A DNA stretch of 64,000 bases. Source: Manihot esculenta (Eukaryota > Streptophyta > Magnoliopsida > Malpighiales > Euphorbiaceae). The stretch spans positions 13,331,862 through 13,395,861 of the forward strand of contig NC_035168.2 of the NCBI RefSeq assembly GCF_001659605.2, given 5' to 3'. Below, in pieces: positions 45,001-58,227 of this stretch. Numbering within the stretch: position 1 is the stretch's first letter; every line of letters begins with the position of its first letter. The notes under the pieces were generated by a model. It saw nothing but the letters and a program-made list of their open reading frames with translations. It searched no databases and was not told where the DNA came from. The translations under genes were made by a program, and so were the position numbers.

Positions 45001-48000
45001 AGTCAATATATCAAGAATTTAGCCATAAAGTTTTTATTTTGGGCTAAATTGAGTTTAAATTGAAAGTTATTAGCTAATGTGGGCAAAAAGTTGAAATTGG
45101 CTAAATTTAACTTTCTCAATAAGTACATTGGTGAAATTGTGCATTTTTTCAAATTTGTGATGTTCTTGTCACTCACAATTACTAATTCAATACTCAACCT
45201 TGGGTTTTGTGGTTATTTGGTGCCTTCCAAGGATCCATCTCGTTTCTAACTATGAACTATGGGTAACTATTTTCTTACAAGCCCACCAGTTTTGTATAAT
45301 TTTATGATTTAAAATGGCTATGATATCATTTGTGATACCCTATACCCAATTGGCCCAGATCACTCGACTCAAATGGTTATTCCAATTTCCAAGTTATTTT
45401 AATACTTGATATAGACTCTTCCATTACCTTGTTTCCAAATAGTGTTATAGGCGAGGCGATGAAAGCTAAAATTATATTTATATATATATATATATATATA
45501 TATAACAAACACTGATTAACATTCATATTTAGAATAATATAAACAACAAATATATAAAAAGCATTATTAATAAAATTTAAAATAAGACTATTGAATAGAA
45601 CTACTAGTCTAGTCTATTACTCAATACTCAACAAGATTTCAAATATAAAATAAAGTATTATAAATAGATCAAGAAATAACAATATAATAGCAAGTACCAA
45701 AAGTATAAAACCAGAAGTCAAACTCCAAACTAAAAAGATAAAAACCTTACTCTTCAGTCTCTACTCATAATCACCATCAACATCATCGAGATCTTAATAG
45801 TAATCATCACATATTCTTCTTCCTCTTCATCATCATCAGTGGCTTGTTGTTGTAGTGGTGCAACTGGAGTTGATCTGACACCTTTATTTGAACTAGACTC
45901 AAATGGAGTTGATCTTGCAAGTGATCTTGATTCATAATGGGGTTTAGAAACTCTAGTAGCCGTAGCAACATTTTCCCAAGTCAACACATCATCCGTAAAA
46001 ACAAAATCATCGTCATCATCTTCATTGTCCTTTTCTAACTCACCAATCAACCTCCCATTACTTTCATCAATATTTTTCAAATCTACAAGTGTGATTCTAT
46101 CTCCAAAGATATATTGGTATAGTAGTGCTCTATTATACTTAACATACACCAAATTATTAAGCCGTTCTTGAGTAAGCTGATTTCTTTTCTTACTACGAAG
46201 CTGTTATTAAATTGAAAATAACAACTATTTTAAATTTTTAGAGATTTGATAATAATAATGTTTAAATTTAATATTATTATTTACATGCTCAAATACACTC
46301 TAATTTCTCTCACAACCGCATCCATTGCATGTGAGACTTGACACTTTCATAGCAAACTTTTGAAGATTTGGATAAGTTGATCCGAATGTTCTCCACCAAC
46401 CAGCTATTAAAATGTAGAACCAATATTATAAAATTATAGCCAATAATTTTTTAAAATAAGTGAGATACAAAAAATTAATAAAAATTCAAACTAACCAGAA
46501 GATCTAGTTCGCCCAAAAGAGCCTATAGCTTCCTTGTGCTTCTCAATTTCATCCAGAATAATATCAATTTTTTTGGGATCTTGTTTCATTTTTTTGAATG
46601 CAAGACATCAAACCCATATTCACTTCTTCATCTCCTTCAATTCTCAATTTGTTTGGATAAAAAAATTCTGGATTTAAGAAGTACCCGGCAGCATGCAAAA
46701 GGCTATGCATTTGAATTGACAATCTCTTATCAATAATCTCAAAAATATTCTTTTATTTCTCTTCATTGCCATTGAATGATTTGGCAATGGCTTCCTTAGC
46801 TCTATCCATTACTTCATAAATATATTCCATTGCTGATTTTTTTTTCATTATCTACAAGACAAATCCTACAGACTAAAGGACCGGAAACTTTGAGAGCATA
46901 CAACACATGATTCCAAAAGAAAGGACTCAAAACCGTTCTCACTTTTTAGCTTTTGCATCTTTAAACCATTAACTAGTTGTCCACACTTCTGAATTAGACA
47001 TTTTTCTAATGTTTGTCTTTTGAAGATGAATCCTTCCCAATATGATAAAACTAGCAGCAAATCTCGTTTGCCCTGCCCTAAGCAACTCTACTTCATTGGT
47101 AAACTTTCTCATCATATTTAGGACTCCTGAAGATCCATACATGAAGCTGTAAAGCTCAACAACTTCGCAAAATGTTTCTTTGAAAATTCGAATCTTAGAA
47201 ATATCTTCCAACATCAGATTTATACAATGGGCTGCACATGGAGTCTAATATAGATGGGGATAATTTTTTTTCCAAAATCCTCTCTATCAAGAAAAAAAAG
47301 ATTCATTTAGTTAATAATTTAATATTTATTATTTATATTATGATATATTGTTGACAAAAAATTTTAAAAAAACTTATCAGCTGCAATATTAATTGATGCA
47401 TTGTCTGTAATCACTTAAACTACTTTATGTGGACCAATTTTAAGCATTTTTTTCTCAATCATACTGGCAAGCAATGCACCGTCTTTGATTCACTAGAAGC
47501 ATCTATTGACTTTATATATATACTTTCCTTTGGACAGTTAGCTAAAAAATTTAATTAGAGTTTTTTCTCTTTTATCCGTCCATCCATCACACAACAAGAA
47601 ACATTGATAATTTGCCTATTCTTTTTTATGAGACTCTAAAAGCTCGTTTGTTCTCCACTTCCTTGTTGAGCAATTGAACTCGAACTTCATGATAAATTGG
47701 AGGTTTCATGTCCCTCCCATAATTACCAATGGCTCGAATAATTTCTCCAAAGTTATTGTAGTTTACAACATTGAAAGATATGCCTGCATCGTACAACCAA
47801 CGTGCTAAGGCAACACAAGCTTGCTCTCTCAGCTCTTTCTTAGCTGGGTTGTTTTTGTCAATAGTTGTTTGCTTCAAATTTTTTTCTAACACAGTTGTCT
47901 TAGGAGAAAAATAAGAATTGAGTGGTCCTCAATTGTTACTGCTTTGTAGAACTTTGAACTTTTTTGAAACACTACATCTTGTTCTTGTAATGCTTTCTTT

Positions 48001-51000
48001 CTTTTGGTGGTAGCAAACATTTAATTTTCCTCTTCCTCATTGACTCCCTCCTAGCACTTTGACATCCTCAAAATCATTAACATTCTCCATGTGTATAATG
48101 ACTTGTTGCTTTCTTTTTTTACTCACAAACTCTTGAATCTGATTTCTGACATCTTCTAGACATTTAGGACAGCAGACCACATTTTTGTGACCCAGCAAGA
48201 TGTTGTTTGATTCTATTAACCCATCCTTTAATAACTTTCATGCAATAAATGCATTGAAGATCATTCGTATTACTCTCACTGAGTTGTATCACATATGACC
48301 ATGCATGATCTCTTCTTTTTTCAGCAGTAGCAGGAGTAGAACCATTTGTATTGATATCCTTATCACCCATTTAATCTAACTAAAAATAGAATCAACAGAG
48401 CAATTATAGTATTATATCATTTAATTAAATTAAATAACCAACAAGTCATTAGGCATATTACTAATATAACATTAGATATTCACATGGTCATATTTATTAT
48501 TCATATCTCCTCAACTAACTTCAACATCAATACCAACAAAATGAATTATGAATACGCAACAATTTAAAATCAATAACACCCATGATCCATTCTAATTTAT
48601 AAATAAATAAACAATAATGCATTTCTGATTTCTCACAAATAAATGAGCTACAAATCACAAATCTACACAACACCTATTCTAATTTCTTATTAAATAAATA
48701 AAAATTCTCACAAATAAATGAACAACAAATCATAAATCAACAACACCCATTTTAATTAATTTCTAAATAAATATCAATATTCATGATTCATCACAAGATT
48801 CACAACGCCCATTTTGTTTAGATCGGCTTGAGAGTGGGGAGTAGAGACAATGATGTGGAGAGGAGAATAATGAGAGGGAAGGAAGGGAGGAGATTGGGAG
48901 AAGAAGGGCGGAGAAGAAGGAGAATGTCGGTCTGGTATGGAGAGTGTAGAGGAAGGGAGGAGAAGGAAGAGAGGAGACGAGACATACCTGTGCTTTTGTT
49001 GGAATCGGGCGTCGGTCGGCTCTTAGCTGGCTGTTGCTGTTTGGAGAAGGTATCGGGACTCTGTAAAGGTTTTAATTTTAAAACACTTTAAAATTAAAAA
49101 AAAAGGGATGTGCCTGGTGACGCCTCGCCCGACTGGTGCCTCGAGAGGCAAGGCGAGCCCCTCATGGCAGCCTTTAACAACACTGTTTCCAAACAATGTG
49201 GAACATGACAACTTTTAAATCTTTATTATGAGAAAACCACATAAAATTTAAGAAGAATTCATATAGCTGATCTCAAAAAGATTAGAGTTGAGGCTTAGTG
49301 AAGCAAATTTAATGCATTGGATGTGACTAAGTATTATTTAAGTAGTTTGGCATTGTTGTTGGCGCTATAGTTAAAAGGTACCTCCTTAAATTTATTAGTT
49401 AGGGAATAAAATTTGGTTAAAAGTTAACTTATGCATGTTTTAGTCTTGAAGCTGTTAAACAGTTTGTTTAAATCCTTTTCTAACAATATTAAAATGGTGC
49501 TTCTCCAAAAATTAACTTTTTGGTCTCCCCATGACAATCCCAAACAGAGGCTTTAATAGGCATGATATATAATTTGGACAGCCCACTACATCTGATCAGC
49601 TTATTCCATTTGCTTGCTTTCTTTCTTTCCTTATATTTTTTTGGTTGTTTTTTTCTTTTTCTTTTTCTTTTGTTTTTTTTTTTTTTTGGGGGGGGGGGAG
49701 GAAGAGAAGGGTTCATTTTTTATTAAATGGACTGTTGAAAGTTGAAACCTTTTATACAAGTTTTAGCCCTTGGTTTACTATTTATAGATTGGTTTTGAGG
49801 CTTGGCAATTGGTGTTTGTAGAAATTCATGAGCATCTAAGCTTTTTGGACTTTATTATATCTTTATATTTTAGTTTGTTACATTTAAGTAATTTTCACAT
49901 TTAAAATTGACCAAAAGAAGACAAAGTGTGTTTCCGTCATATCATTTATCATAATATGCTCTCTCATTGACTATTTCTTCACTCTTCAAAAAAATTATTA
50001 TTGGGGTTGCTATAATTGAACGTTTACTCCAAGATCTCACCACTAAGTAATTCCTGCTGACTGTAAGCAGATTTTGGATTAAAAAATAAATAGACAAATG
50101 TACTTTTTGTTGTTTATTAACTTTTTTCTAGCTATTAGAGGTTAACTTTGCATTTACGAAGCATTATCATTGAAACTTTTAGAACAATTACTATTTATAA
50201 CTTAAGAGGATATATTTTTTTTCGTCAAAAACTTAAGAGGATATATTGTGAAAACTTCCACCATTACATACTTTCTTGTATTTTTTTTTCTGTAAAACAT
50301 TACAGGATGCTGGGAAAGGAATTCCATTGCAGGAAGTCATTTCTAACATCCTAAAAGGAGAATGGGACCATGAGAGGACTACTTTTTCCTTGCCACCTTT
50401 GATGAGCCTGGTAAGCATCCTTAGACGAGTATGCATTTATAATTAATGATGAAGATCCCACCCAATCATCAATGATTGTTTTTCATCCATTTTTCTTATA
50501 GTTGTGCCTTTCCCTTTTAGTGTTAGACATTCATGGGTGTTATCTATAGTGATGCTGCACGCTTTTCACCTTTCATTATCGATTCTATTCTCATACTACA
50601 TAGTAAGTTTTGATGTTTCATTCTCTGAGATGTGTGCTTCCATCATGTTGAGTAATTTGGCCCTCCGAATAGTTTGATGCAGTTGCTTCTATAAATATGC
50701 AGATTGGTAATGATCTAAACACCCATTGGAAAGACACAATCAAAAGAAAATATTATGAATTAGCATGAAAATAACTTTTTGATTTTGAAGAATTTTGGAT
50801 CTCATTGAGCTTCTCATCATATGTTAAAAACCATGGTAGTTTTTTGATAATGATAATTATGATACTTCTTGAAGCTACTGGGTGAGCCAGGAACTGGAGG
50901 ATCATCCACTCCATCAATGGTAGGTGCTGTAAAGAAATGGCAGAAATCTGATACTCAGAAATCCCAAGAAATATACAGAAAATTGTCACAGGCAAATTCA

Positions 51001-54000
51001 GCATTGGAAACACAACTTAATATTTTAAGCAAGCTTGCAGAAGACCACTGGGATGCATATAAATGTGTGATACATGGCTGCAGCATGAAAAAATCGGAGA
51101 AGGTATTTCTCATCTTGTTACTGAAAATGGAAAAGTTTTTAGTAATATTGAAATGCTGGAGTAATATTCAGTTCTTTATTCAAATTTGGAAACTACAAAG
51201 GCTTATCCCTCCAAAAGATTGATAAAATTTTGTAATTTGTGAAAATGTTTACAGCACCTATTTATTTTATGATTATCACAAATTAACTTATATATTGACC
51301 TGTCCCATTAAATGTTGATGTTTAATTGTTAACTACTTGATCAAAACTTATATTCCGTTTGTTTGAATTTTAGCAACATTAGAATTGCACCAACATCATA
51401 AAATAACATAGGATGTTTCTAATATAAGCTGAACATTGTATGAGAATAAGTTTAATGACCATTAGGTTAAAAATTTGTACAGATATTTGTCCAAGAGCAA
51501 TTAAAGTTTGTAATTGTTATAGTATGAACATAATTTATGCATAATTAGAATAGATTATAATTAGAGGGAGGGAGGGAGGGAGGGAGGGAGGGAGGGAGGG
51601 AGGGAGGAATATAATCTGTACATAATTAGAATAGATCGTAATTAGAGGGAGGGAGGGAGATATTGATACTATGTAACATAATGCATAGAGAAATACTACA
51701 CTGAACCTCATTTGTCCAGCTCATTCTAGCCACTTCTTCTAGAACCCCCCTCTTACTGATACTATGTAACATAATGCATGCAAATCATCATAATATTTTT
51801 CTAGGGAAATACTATACTGAACTCCATCTGTCCAACTCATTCTAGCCACTTAATGACCATTAGGTTAAAAATTTGTACAAATATTTGTGCAAGAGCAATT
51901 AAAGTTTATAATTGTTGTAGTATGAACATAATCTGTACATAATTAGAATAGGTCATAATTATAGAGGGAGGGAGGGAGATACTGATACTATGTAACATAA
52001 TGCATAGAGAAATACTACACTTAATCCCATTTGTCCTGCTCATTCTAGCCACTTCTTCTAGAACCCCATCTTATTGATACTATGCAATAGAATGCATGCA
52101 AATCAAATCAGAATATTCTTTTAGGGAAATACTATACTGAACCCCATTTGTCCAGCTCATTCTAGCCATTTCTTCTAGATCCCCCTCTTATTTCTGCGAT
52201 GGTATGTGACAGAGTAATTTGTTATCTTAATAAGGTCTTGTAATCTGTATATAAAGCCTATTGTTCAATAGAGAAAATATATGAGTTTTCTACAAATCCA
52301 TCCCATTACATGGTATCACAGCCTTAGGCTTGATTAGGTCTTTGTTTTCTGCGTTTTGGTTTTTGTCAGTTGTGGGTCACTATTTTCGGTTGTTGTTGGA
52401 TCTCACCACTGTCAAAAGGGAGGAGCGCGACCCTGTTTCCAGCCCATCTTTAGAATCAGGACCATTTGGGTAGCACGTGAGCTTCACATGTTGAGTTTCT
52501 ATTTCGGCTTCTCCTTCACACTCCGGCGAGTGTAGGCGTGTGGGACCTCTAGCAGACCTTCGATCTTCTTTTCGAGTGCCGCCGCTGCATTTTCAGCCAT
52601 TTCCCAGTCATCCTCCAGTCATCGGAGCTTGTGCAACAAGGTCCTTCATTGGTTGGGTGCTGTACAGGTTCTTTTCTTCCGGTTCAAACCTATTTTTTGG
52701 CTTTTTAATCTTAGGTGCATTGTTTTGTGGTCTAGTTTTGTATCTTGAATCATTGGGAGGAGGATTTTGTGAAGTGATTATTTTAGCTTGAATTGGTTAA
52801 AATGTCATACGATAGTAAGTCTCATGTCACTGAAAATTGCAAGAAACTACAAAATAATCAAAGAACTGCTAATGTTGCTGCAATCGGGTCTTTCTTTGAG
52901 AATACTATTCTCATCTCAGTTGAAGAAAATGCTCAGTATCAGAGTCTGTTGAGAGGTTCCATCCCAATAATTGTGGATACTAAGTCATGTAAAACTTGTA
53001 TTATCTTCTCGCACAAGTGGGTCTTTGATTCTGGTGCTACAGATCACGTGACAGGTAATCCTCATACCTTTGTTAGCTTTTGATTGTAAAGCACATGCTC
53101 CTATTACCATAGCTGATGGGTCAATAGGGTTCTAGGACTGTTAAGCCTACTTCTTCTATTACCTTGTCCTCTGTACTAAGTTTACCTAATCTTGCCTTTA
53201 ACTTAATCTCTGTGAGTAAACTTACCAAAGACCTAAATTGTTGTGTTTCATTCTTTCTTAAATCACTGTTTTTTCTAGAATCTTACGACGAAGCAGATTA
53301 TTAGTAAAGGATATGTATCTGGTGCCTCTACATTTTGGATGAGTGGGTATCTCATTCAATTACCTGTTTCAGAGTTGTCTTTCTGCTCAAAGCACATTGT
53401 CGGTTGGGATATCCTTCATTACTAGTTTTGAAAAAGATATACCCTCAGTTTCGGTATATATCTTCAGTAGAATGTGAGTTATGTCATTTTGCCAAACATC
53501 ATTAAAGCTCTTTTAAGTCATAGAGTCAATAAACGTGCTGAGTCTACTTTTGAATTAGTTCACTCAAATGTTTGGGGTCCCTGTCCTATTAGGTCTAAGA
53601 CTGAGTTTAGATATCGTCATTTTTGCGGATAATTTTTCTAGAATGATTTAGATTTATTTTATGGAGCATCATTATGAGGTTTTTTCTCATTTTTTTGCTT
53701 TGTGCTGAAACGAAGACTCCATTTAATGCTTCTGTGCACATTTTGCAAAGTGACAATGCTAAAAAATATATTTCAGACTCATTTTAGATTTATATGACTC
53801 AACATGATATTATTCATCAATCGTCGTGTGTAGATATACCTGTTCAAATTGGGGTTGCTGAAAGGAAGAATAGACATCTTCTTGAGACTGCTCGTGCTTT
53901 ATTATTTTAAATGCAAGTTTCTAAGCAATTCTGGGCTGACGCTGTCTCTACCACTTATTTTCTCATTAATCGTATGCGCTCCTCGGTACTAAACAGAGAT

Positions 54001-57000
54001 ACTCCATATGGTGTACTGTTTCTTAATAAATCATTTTTTCCATTGGAATAATGTATTTTTGGCAGTACTTGCTATGTTAAGGATGTCCGACCTCATGTGA
54101 CTAAGTTTGATCCTAAGGCTCTAAAATGTATTTTCTTGGGATATTCTCGTCATCAGAAGAGATATCGGTGTTACTCTCCAGACCTCAACAGATACTTAGT
54201 TTCAATTGATGTAGCATTTTTTGAGAAAATCCCATTCTTCTCTACAGCACAACCATCTACCAGTCAGAAGGAGGAAGAGGAAGATGAGTGGCTCATCTAT
54301 AGGCTCATCAGATGATGAGACTTACACTACTTTGTCTTCCACTAGTTTGTCTTCTTCTCTACAACTCACTGAAGGGGTTTCTTCTATTACATAGCCTTTT
54401 GCTAAACCCAGTGGTTTAAGTTTACTCTAGAAGACCAGCATCCAATGATACGTGTCCTGCACCAGAATCTTCTTCACTATCGGATTCACCTCCGAGTGAT
54501 CTTGATCTTCCCATTAGTTTTCGTAAAGGTAAACGACAGTGTAAGTCTACCTATTATGTTGCTAATTTTCTTTTTTATGATCATCTGTCTCCTTTTATTA
54601 CTTTCTTGATTGCATCTCTAGATTTCATTTCCTTACCTAGGATAATTAAAGAGGCTTGGGTCCATTCTGGCTGGCATGGTGCAATGTTTAAGGAGATTAG
54701 GGCTATAGATGAAAATCATACTTGGAAACTAGTGAATTCAGCGAATGGCAAGAAGGCTGTGGGTTGTAAATGGGTGTTTTGCCATTAAAGTCAATCTAAA
54801 TGGTTCCATAATGAGGCTTAAGGCCCATTTTGTCATGAAAGGATATGTACAAACCTATGGAGTCGACTATTTTGACACATTCTCTCTTATAGCTAAAATG
54901 ACCTCAATTCGCTTATTCATCTCTTTAACTGCTACTTAGCTTTGGCCTCTACACCAGCTCGATATTAAGAATGCCTTTATGCATGGTGACCTCCAAGAGG
55001 AGGTGAATATGGAGTAACCACCTAGATTTGTTCCTTAGGGGGGAGTATGGGAAAGTATGCCATTTAAAGAAATTTTTTTATGGCTTGAAGTAGAGTCCTT
55101 ATTTTTGGTTTGGCAAGTTTAGTGAAGTTGTTCAAGATTTTGGGATAAAAAAAAGCAAATGTGACCACTCAGTTTTCTATAGACATTCAGATGCTGGTAT
55201 TATTTTTCTTGTTGTGTATGATAATGTTGGGATCTTGTCACTCAAACTCTTATTGCATGCGAGTTTTTGTACCAAAGATTTGGGTCAGGTGGTCAGCTTA
55301 AGTACTTCTTAGGAGCAGAAGTCTTAAGGAGTAGAAAGGAAATTTTCTGATGTCAAAGGAAGTATGTCCTTGATTTGCTTGCAGAAATTGGAAAGTTGGG
55401 AGCTAAACCTTGTAGCACACTAGTAATTCCTAATGTATGTCTCACGAAGGATAATGAAGACCCCTGTGATGACTCAAAAAGGTACCGGAGGTTGGAGGTT
55501 GGTTGGAAAGCTGAACTACCTTACAGTGATACTCGACTAGATATTGCTTTTGCTATAAGTGTGGTCAGCCAGTTCATGTCTGTATCTATAGTGAAACATT
55601 GGGCTATCCTAGAATAAATTTTATGTTAACTAAAAGGAACTACTGGACTCGGTATACTCTATAATCTGTAACATATTACAGTTGAGTGCTTTTCAAATAC
55701 TGATTGGGTAGAATCCAAAAGTAATAAAAAGATCTACTACAGGCTATTGTGTGTTTGTCGGAGGAAATATAGTGTATTGAAAAAGTAAGAAGCAGAATGT
55801 CGTATCCAGATCTAGTGCTGAGTCAGAATATAAAGTCATGAGTCAATTTGGTCGTGAGATTTTGTATATAAATCATTTGTTGAAAGAAGTTGGAATGGAT
55901 GCTGCGACACCTGTGAAACTTTGGTTCAGGTTCTCCTTCACATTACCTCTAATCTTATATACCATGAGCAAACTAAGCTTATTAAAGTTGATTGTCATTT
56001 TATCTGCAAAAAAATTCAAGAAAATTTAGTTTCAACCAATTATGTGAAAATAAGAGAGAAACAGGGTGATTTACTCACCAAGGTATTAAATGGTCCATAG
56101 AATAGAATATCTTTATAACAGATTAGGCATGATAAATATTTATACTCCAATTTGAGGGGGAGTGTTGTAGTATAAACGTAATCTGTACATGATTAGAATA
56201 GATCTTAAAATCATAAGGCTAATTGATTGATAGAAAATTTTTAGGAGAGTAATTTGTTACCTTAATTAAATCTTGTAATCTGTATATAAAACCCCTTATT
56301 CAGTAGAAAACATACATAAATTTTCTATAAATCCATCTCATTACAGTAATAAATGAATAAACCTAGATGTAAATCCTTAATTTAGTAGTTATTAAACTTT
56401 TTCTCATGAGATTGAGCTTATAATAGCGACATCTAATAACATAATTGCTAAAAAGGCTTTTAGATTTATCATTTGAGAGGTCCTATAAATTCAAATAACC
56501 GGTGTCATTTCTTTTTACGCTTGCTCTTTTCCATGAAATGATATTCACTCCTATTTGGACCGATGATGGGAGGGTGGGGTTGCAAGATTCTTGTACTTAG
56601 TTGATTCACGCCATCAAGTTTTTCTTTTTTTTCTTAAAACTTGTTTTATTTAGACTTTAATCATTTTATAAGCTGTGAGATTCCTTTGTACCTTTATTCA
56701 TTTTGAGATGATCTACACGTTGCATGAACAGTGGATTGAGCAGTCAACTGAACCCAGTCGAGATGCAGTTGTTAAAGCATTATTAGGATCAAGAAATGCC
56801 ATGCTTCAGATTAGGAATTACATGCACCAAATGGGTGAGGCTGCAGGTGTTCCGGTATGTTCAACTTTACTGTATTAGATTTTTTCCCCCTTATTTTTCC
56901 GCTAAGATGCTCATAGAGGTGGTGAATAAAGAGATGTAGGATAATGTTTTGCTTCTCCAGTAATATCTTTAAGTTTTATTGCTCTATTTTAAGATGCTTA

Positions 57001-57770
57001 ATCCCAGACGGAGATCACGAGTAGAAATAGGAATTTGAGAAAAATGTCTTAGCATTCACGTTAATGTTTTTGAGTGCAAGTGTTGCTAAGATCACACTGT
57101 TATTTCATGATATTGAAAATCAGCTAAAAAGAAAATCAACAAAAAACTCTCACTCTCCACCTAACATGCAAGACGCTGCAAGTGTAAATCATGGGCCTAT
57201 CTGCCAGTCAGTTCAAACCTAAAAAAGATGGTGTGGGGAAGGGATAATCCCAGGCCTAGCCCAACCATCTATGAGAAGTCGAAAGTTTCTGTCAGCCCAT
57301 CAATTCTCCTTTTTGTTCTGTTGTTAGTTTGACAGGTACAGGGAAGGTTTGGCGTAAATCTTCACTTATTTATTTATTAAGTCCTATTGTTTTCCAAATA
57401 TTAAGCAAGGAAAAAAGTGTGCATATATATATATATATATGTTTATGATAGTACAATCTGTTTCTTTGGTCGGTTGATCAATAGTTTTAACTTGCAAAAT
57501 TTGTAGATAGAGCCTGAAATGCAGACTCGACTTTTGGATACTACCATGGCTATGGATGGAGTTCTGTTAGCTGGAGTTCCTGGGGCAGGTGGGTTTGATG
57601 CAGTGTTTGCTATTACCTTGGGAGACTCTAGCAACAATGTGACAAAAGCCTGGAATTCACTCAATGTGCTAGCCTTGTTGGTTCGAGAAGACCCTAATGG
57701 TGTATTGTTAGAAAGCGTAGATCCCAGAACCAAGGAAATCACGTCAGCTGTTTCTGCAGTTCATATATGA
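42013..57770 (+). CDS. PMK: Phosphomevalonate kinase (10 coding exons, 503 aa)
   Basis: Phosphorylates mevalonate-5-phosphate to the diphosphate with ATP in the mevalonate route to isoprenoids. Coding exons: 42013-42020, 42301-42451, 42718-42815, 43070-43179, 43266-43318, 43709-44080, 50306-50410, 50875-51102, 56732-56854, 57507-57770. They sum to 1,512 bases (504 codons with TGA 57768-57770) with every junction in phase and no stop. GHMP-kinase motifs: N-terminal VASAPGKVLMTGGYL (residues 4-18), ATP-loop GLGSSAA (182-188), C-terminal GVPGAGGFDA (439-448). The length is about what I recall for plant PMKs. The first exon holds only 8 coding bases. Introns 6 (6,225 b) and 8 (5,629 b) are swollen by a hAT and a copia element; intron 3 has a GC donor. 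Confidence 0.95.
42816..43069 (+). other. GC-AG intron (PMK intron 3)
   Basis: Exon 3 ends ...TCTTCTAG followed by GCAAGT; the acceptor is TTTTTCAG at 43062-43069. Only this boundary keeps the frame (AG|T Ser codon, then ASRNPFVEQ). GC donors are a known minority class and usually show this strong AG|GCAAGT match. Confidence 0.9.
44602..44760 (+). repeat. Diverged direct repeat in PMK intron 6, copy 1
   Basis: Contains the words ACCCCACACCTAATTGGCCCAAAT, AAGTTATTTTAGTA and CAATGTGGGA in an order that recurs at 45335-45439 and, across the hAT insertion, at 49186-49215. Looks like an older repeat family into which the hAT element inserted (second copy). Confidence 0.5.
45335..45439 (+). repeat. 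Diverged direct repeat in PMK intron 6, copy 2 (split by hAT)
   Basis: TGTGATACCCTATACCCAAT-type start at about 45338. It is interrupted by the hAT element at 45440 and continues at 49194 with CAATGTGGAACATG. Confidence 0.5.
45440..49185 (-). mobile_element. hAT DNA transposon in PMK intron 6
   Basis: 3,746-bp element with an 8-bp target duplication TTTCCAAA (45432-45439 and 49186-49193). Short imperfect terminal inverted repeats: left TAGTGTTATAGGCGAGGCG, right in reverse CAGTGTTGTTAAAGGCTGC. Subterminal GCGAGGC words occur at both ends. Internal transposase remnants lie on the minus strand. A (TA)n run sits at 45476-45502. Confidence 0.88.
45754..48370 (-). pseudogene. hAT transposase (decayed)
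   Basis: Minus strand, in order: N-terminal BED-type zinc finger (48370-48164, DLQCIYCMKVIKGWVNRIKQHL), a DUF659-like start (47892-47626, ACVALARWLYDAGISFNVVN), catalytic-region fragments (about 47400-46860), the hAT dimerisation segment near 46410-46290 (GWWRTFGSTYPNLQKFA, then CNGCGCERN), and an acidic C-terminal part (46152-45754). Several stops and frameshifts separate the pieces, so the gene is dead. An intron or two cannot be excluded as the cause of some breaks. Confidence 0.8.
49194..50305 (+). other. Remainder of PMK intron 6
   Basis: Noncoding; contains a T-run followed by a G-run (about 49672-49699). No further feature seen up to the exon 7 acceptor. Confidence 0.5.
51515..52310 (+). 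repeat. Left LTR of the copia element, expanded to about 796 bp
   Basis: Its end matches the right LTR (TAATTTGTTATCTTAATAAG... to ...CCATTACA), but it is over four times longer. The extra length comes from repeated modules: GGGA-repeat tracts (51566-51606, 51645-51660, 51964-51978) and three copies of an AACCCCATTTGTCC/CATTCTAGCC module. It also includes a ~400-bp tandem duplication that copied flanking intron DNA (51452 onward repeated from 51852). Confidence 0.75.
52793..56100 (+). pseudogene. Copia pol remnants (no gag)
   Basis: Fragments in order: protease active site WVFDSGATDHVTG (about 53020-53060), integrase core pieces (LVHSNVWGPCP near 53558 and a GVAERKNRHLLETARALL-like stretch near 53850), IFLGYSRHQKRYRCYSP (54130), and the RT start (HTWKLVNSANGKKAVGCKWVF, 54719-54780, then LKAHFVMKGYVQTYGVDYFDTFS). 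RNase H pieces (SRSSAESEYKVMS) follow near 55810. Many stops, frameshifts and an internal loss in RT. Gag is missing; after the primer site comes non-gag sequence. Confidence 0.8.
56163..56345 (+). repeat. Right LTR of the copia element (183 bp)
   Basis: TGTTGTAGTATAAACG ... CTCATTACA; contains a TATA-like TGTATATAAA near 56281. Followed by the GTAAT target duplication. Confidence 0.85.
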
Positions 57771-57926
57771 GCAATGAGCGAGGCATATTATTTAGTTGTT
57801 GTTGATAAACTATGCCCACCATCATAAAGTGGGAAATCAATTTGTCAAAGGAATTTGTGAATTTATTCATGAAGAAAAACGCTTGCTAATCAATAGATTT
57901 GCTTTCTGGAATACTGTATGCTGTCT

Positions 57927-57932
57927 AATAAA
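57927..57932 (+). terminator. Candidate PMK polyadenylation signal
   Basis: AATAAA 157 bases after the PMK stop codon, in a T-rich context. The first canonical hexamer downstream of the stop. Confidence 0.45.
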
Positions 57933-58081
57933 TGATTTCTCTTGCAAATTTTATCTTCTTGTATATGCATCGAGCATACAATTAACTTCTGCATTAAGAC
58001 AATGTCACCAGACAAAGAAGACGGGCAATGAAACATCCTTTTTTATCAAATCTAAACAAAGCTTCAATTGAAAAAAAAAAT

Positions 58082-58227
58082 AAAAATGTTATGTTTGATG
58101 GGGAAGAGCAAATTATAATCTTAGGTCGAAATGGAAGATCAAGTAAACGCACCAAAGGCTCAACGGTTGAATCACGTTCATTGATATTGACAGTGTGAAG
58201 TGCTTCAGCCTTGCAAGACACTCCCAT
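58082..58227 (-). other. Unassigned minus-strand reading (possible exon)
   Basis: Open minus-strand stretch (starts MGVSCKAEALHTVNINERDS) of ordinary amino-acid composition, unlike the low-complexity ORFs nearby. No family recognised and no convincing splice partner seen, so it may be a 3' exon of a neighbouring gene or chance. Confidence 0.25.

Larger units (their letters stand above)
51515..56345 (+). mobile_element. Degenerate Ty1/copia retrotransposon in PMK intron 8
   Basis: Flanked by the 5-bp duplication GTAAT (51510-51514 and 56346-56350). TG...CA ends, tRNA-Met-like primer site TGGTATCACAGCC right after the left LTR (52311-52323), and a polypurine tract GAGGGGGAG just before the right LTR (about 56154-56162). 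Domain order protease-integrase-RT-RNase H is that of copia. Same strand as PMK. Confidence 0.88.

Noticed and set aside
48828..49091. 87-codon Arg/Glu/Gly-rich ORF
   Set aside because: Translation of a GA-rich subterminal region of the hAT element.
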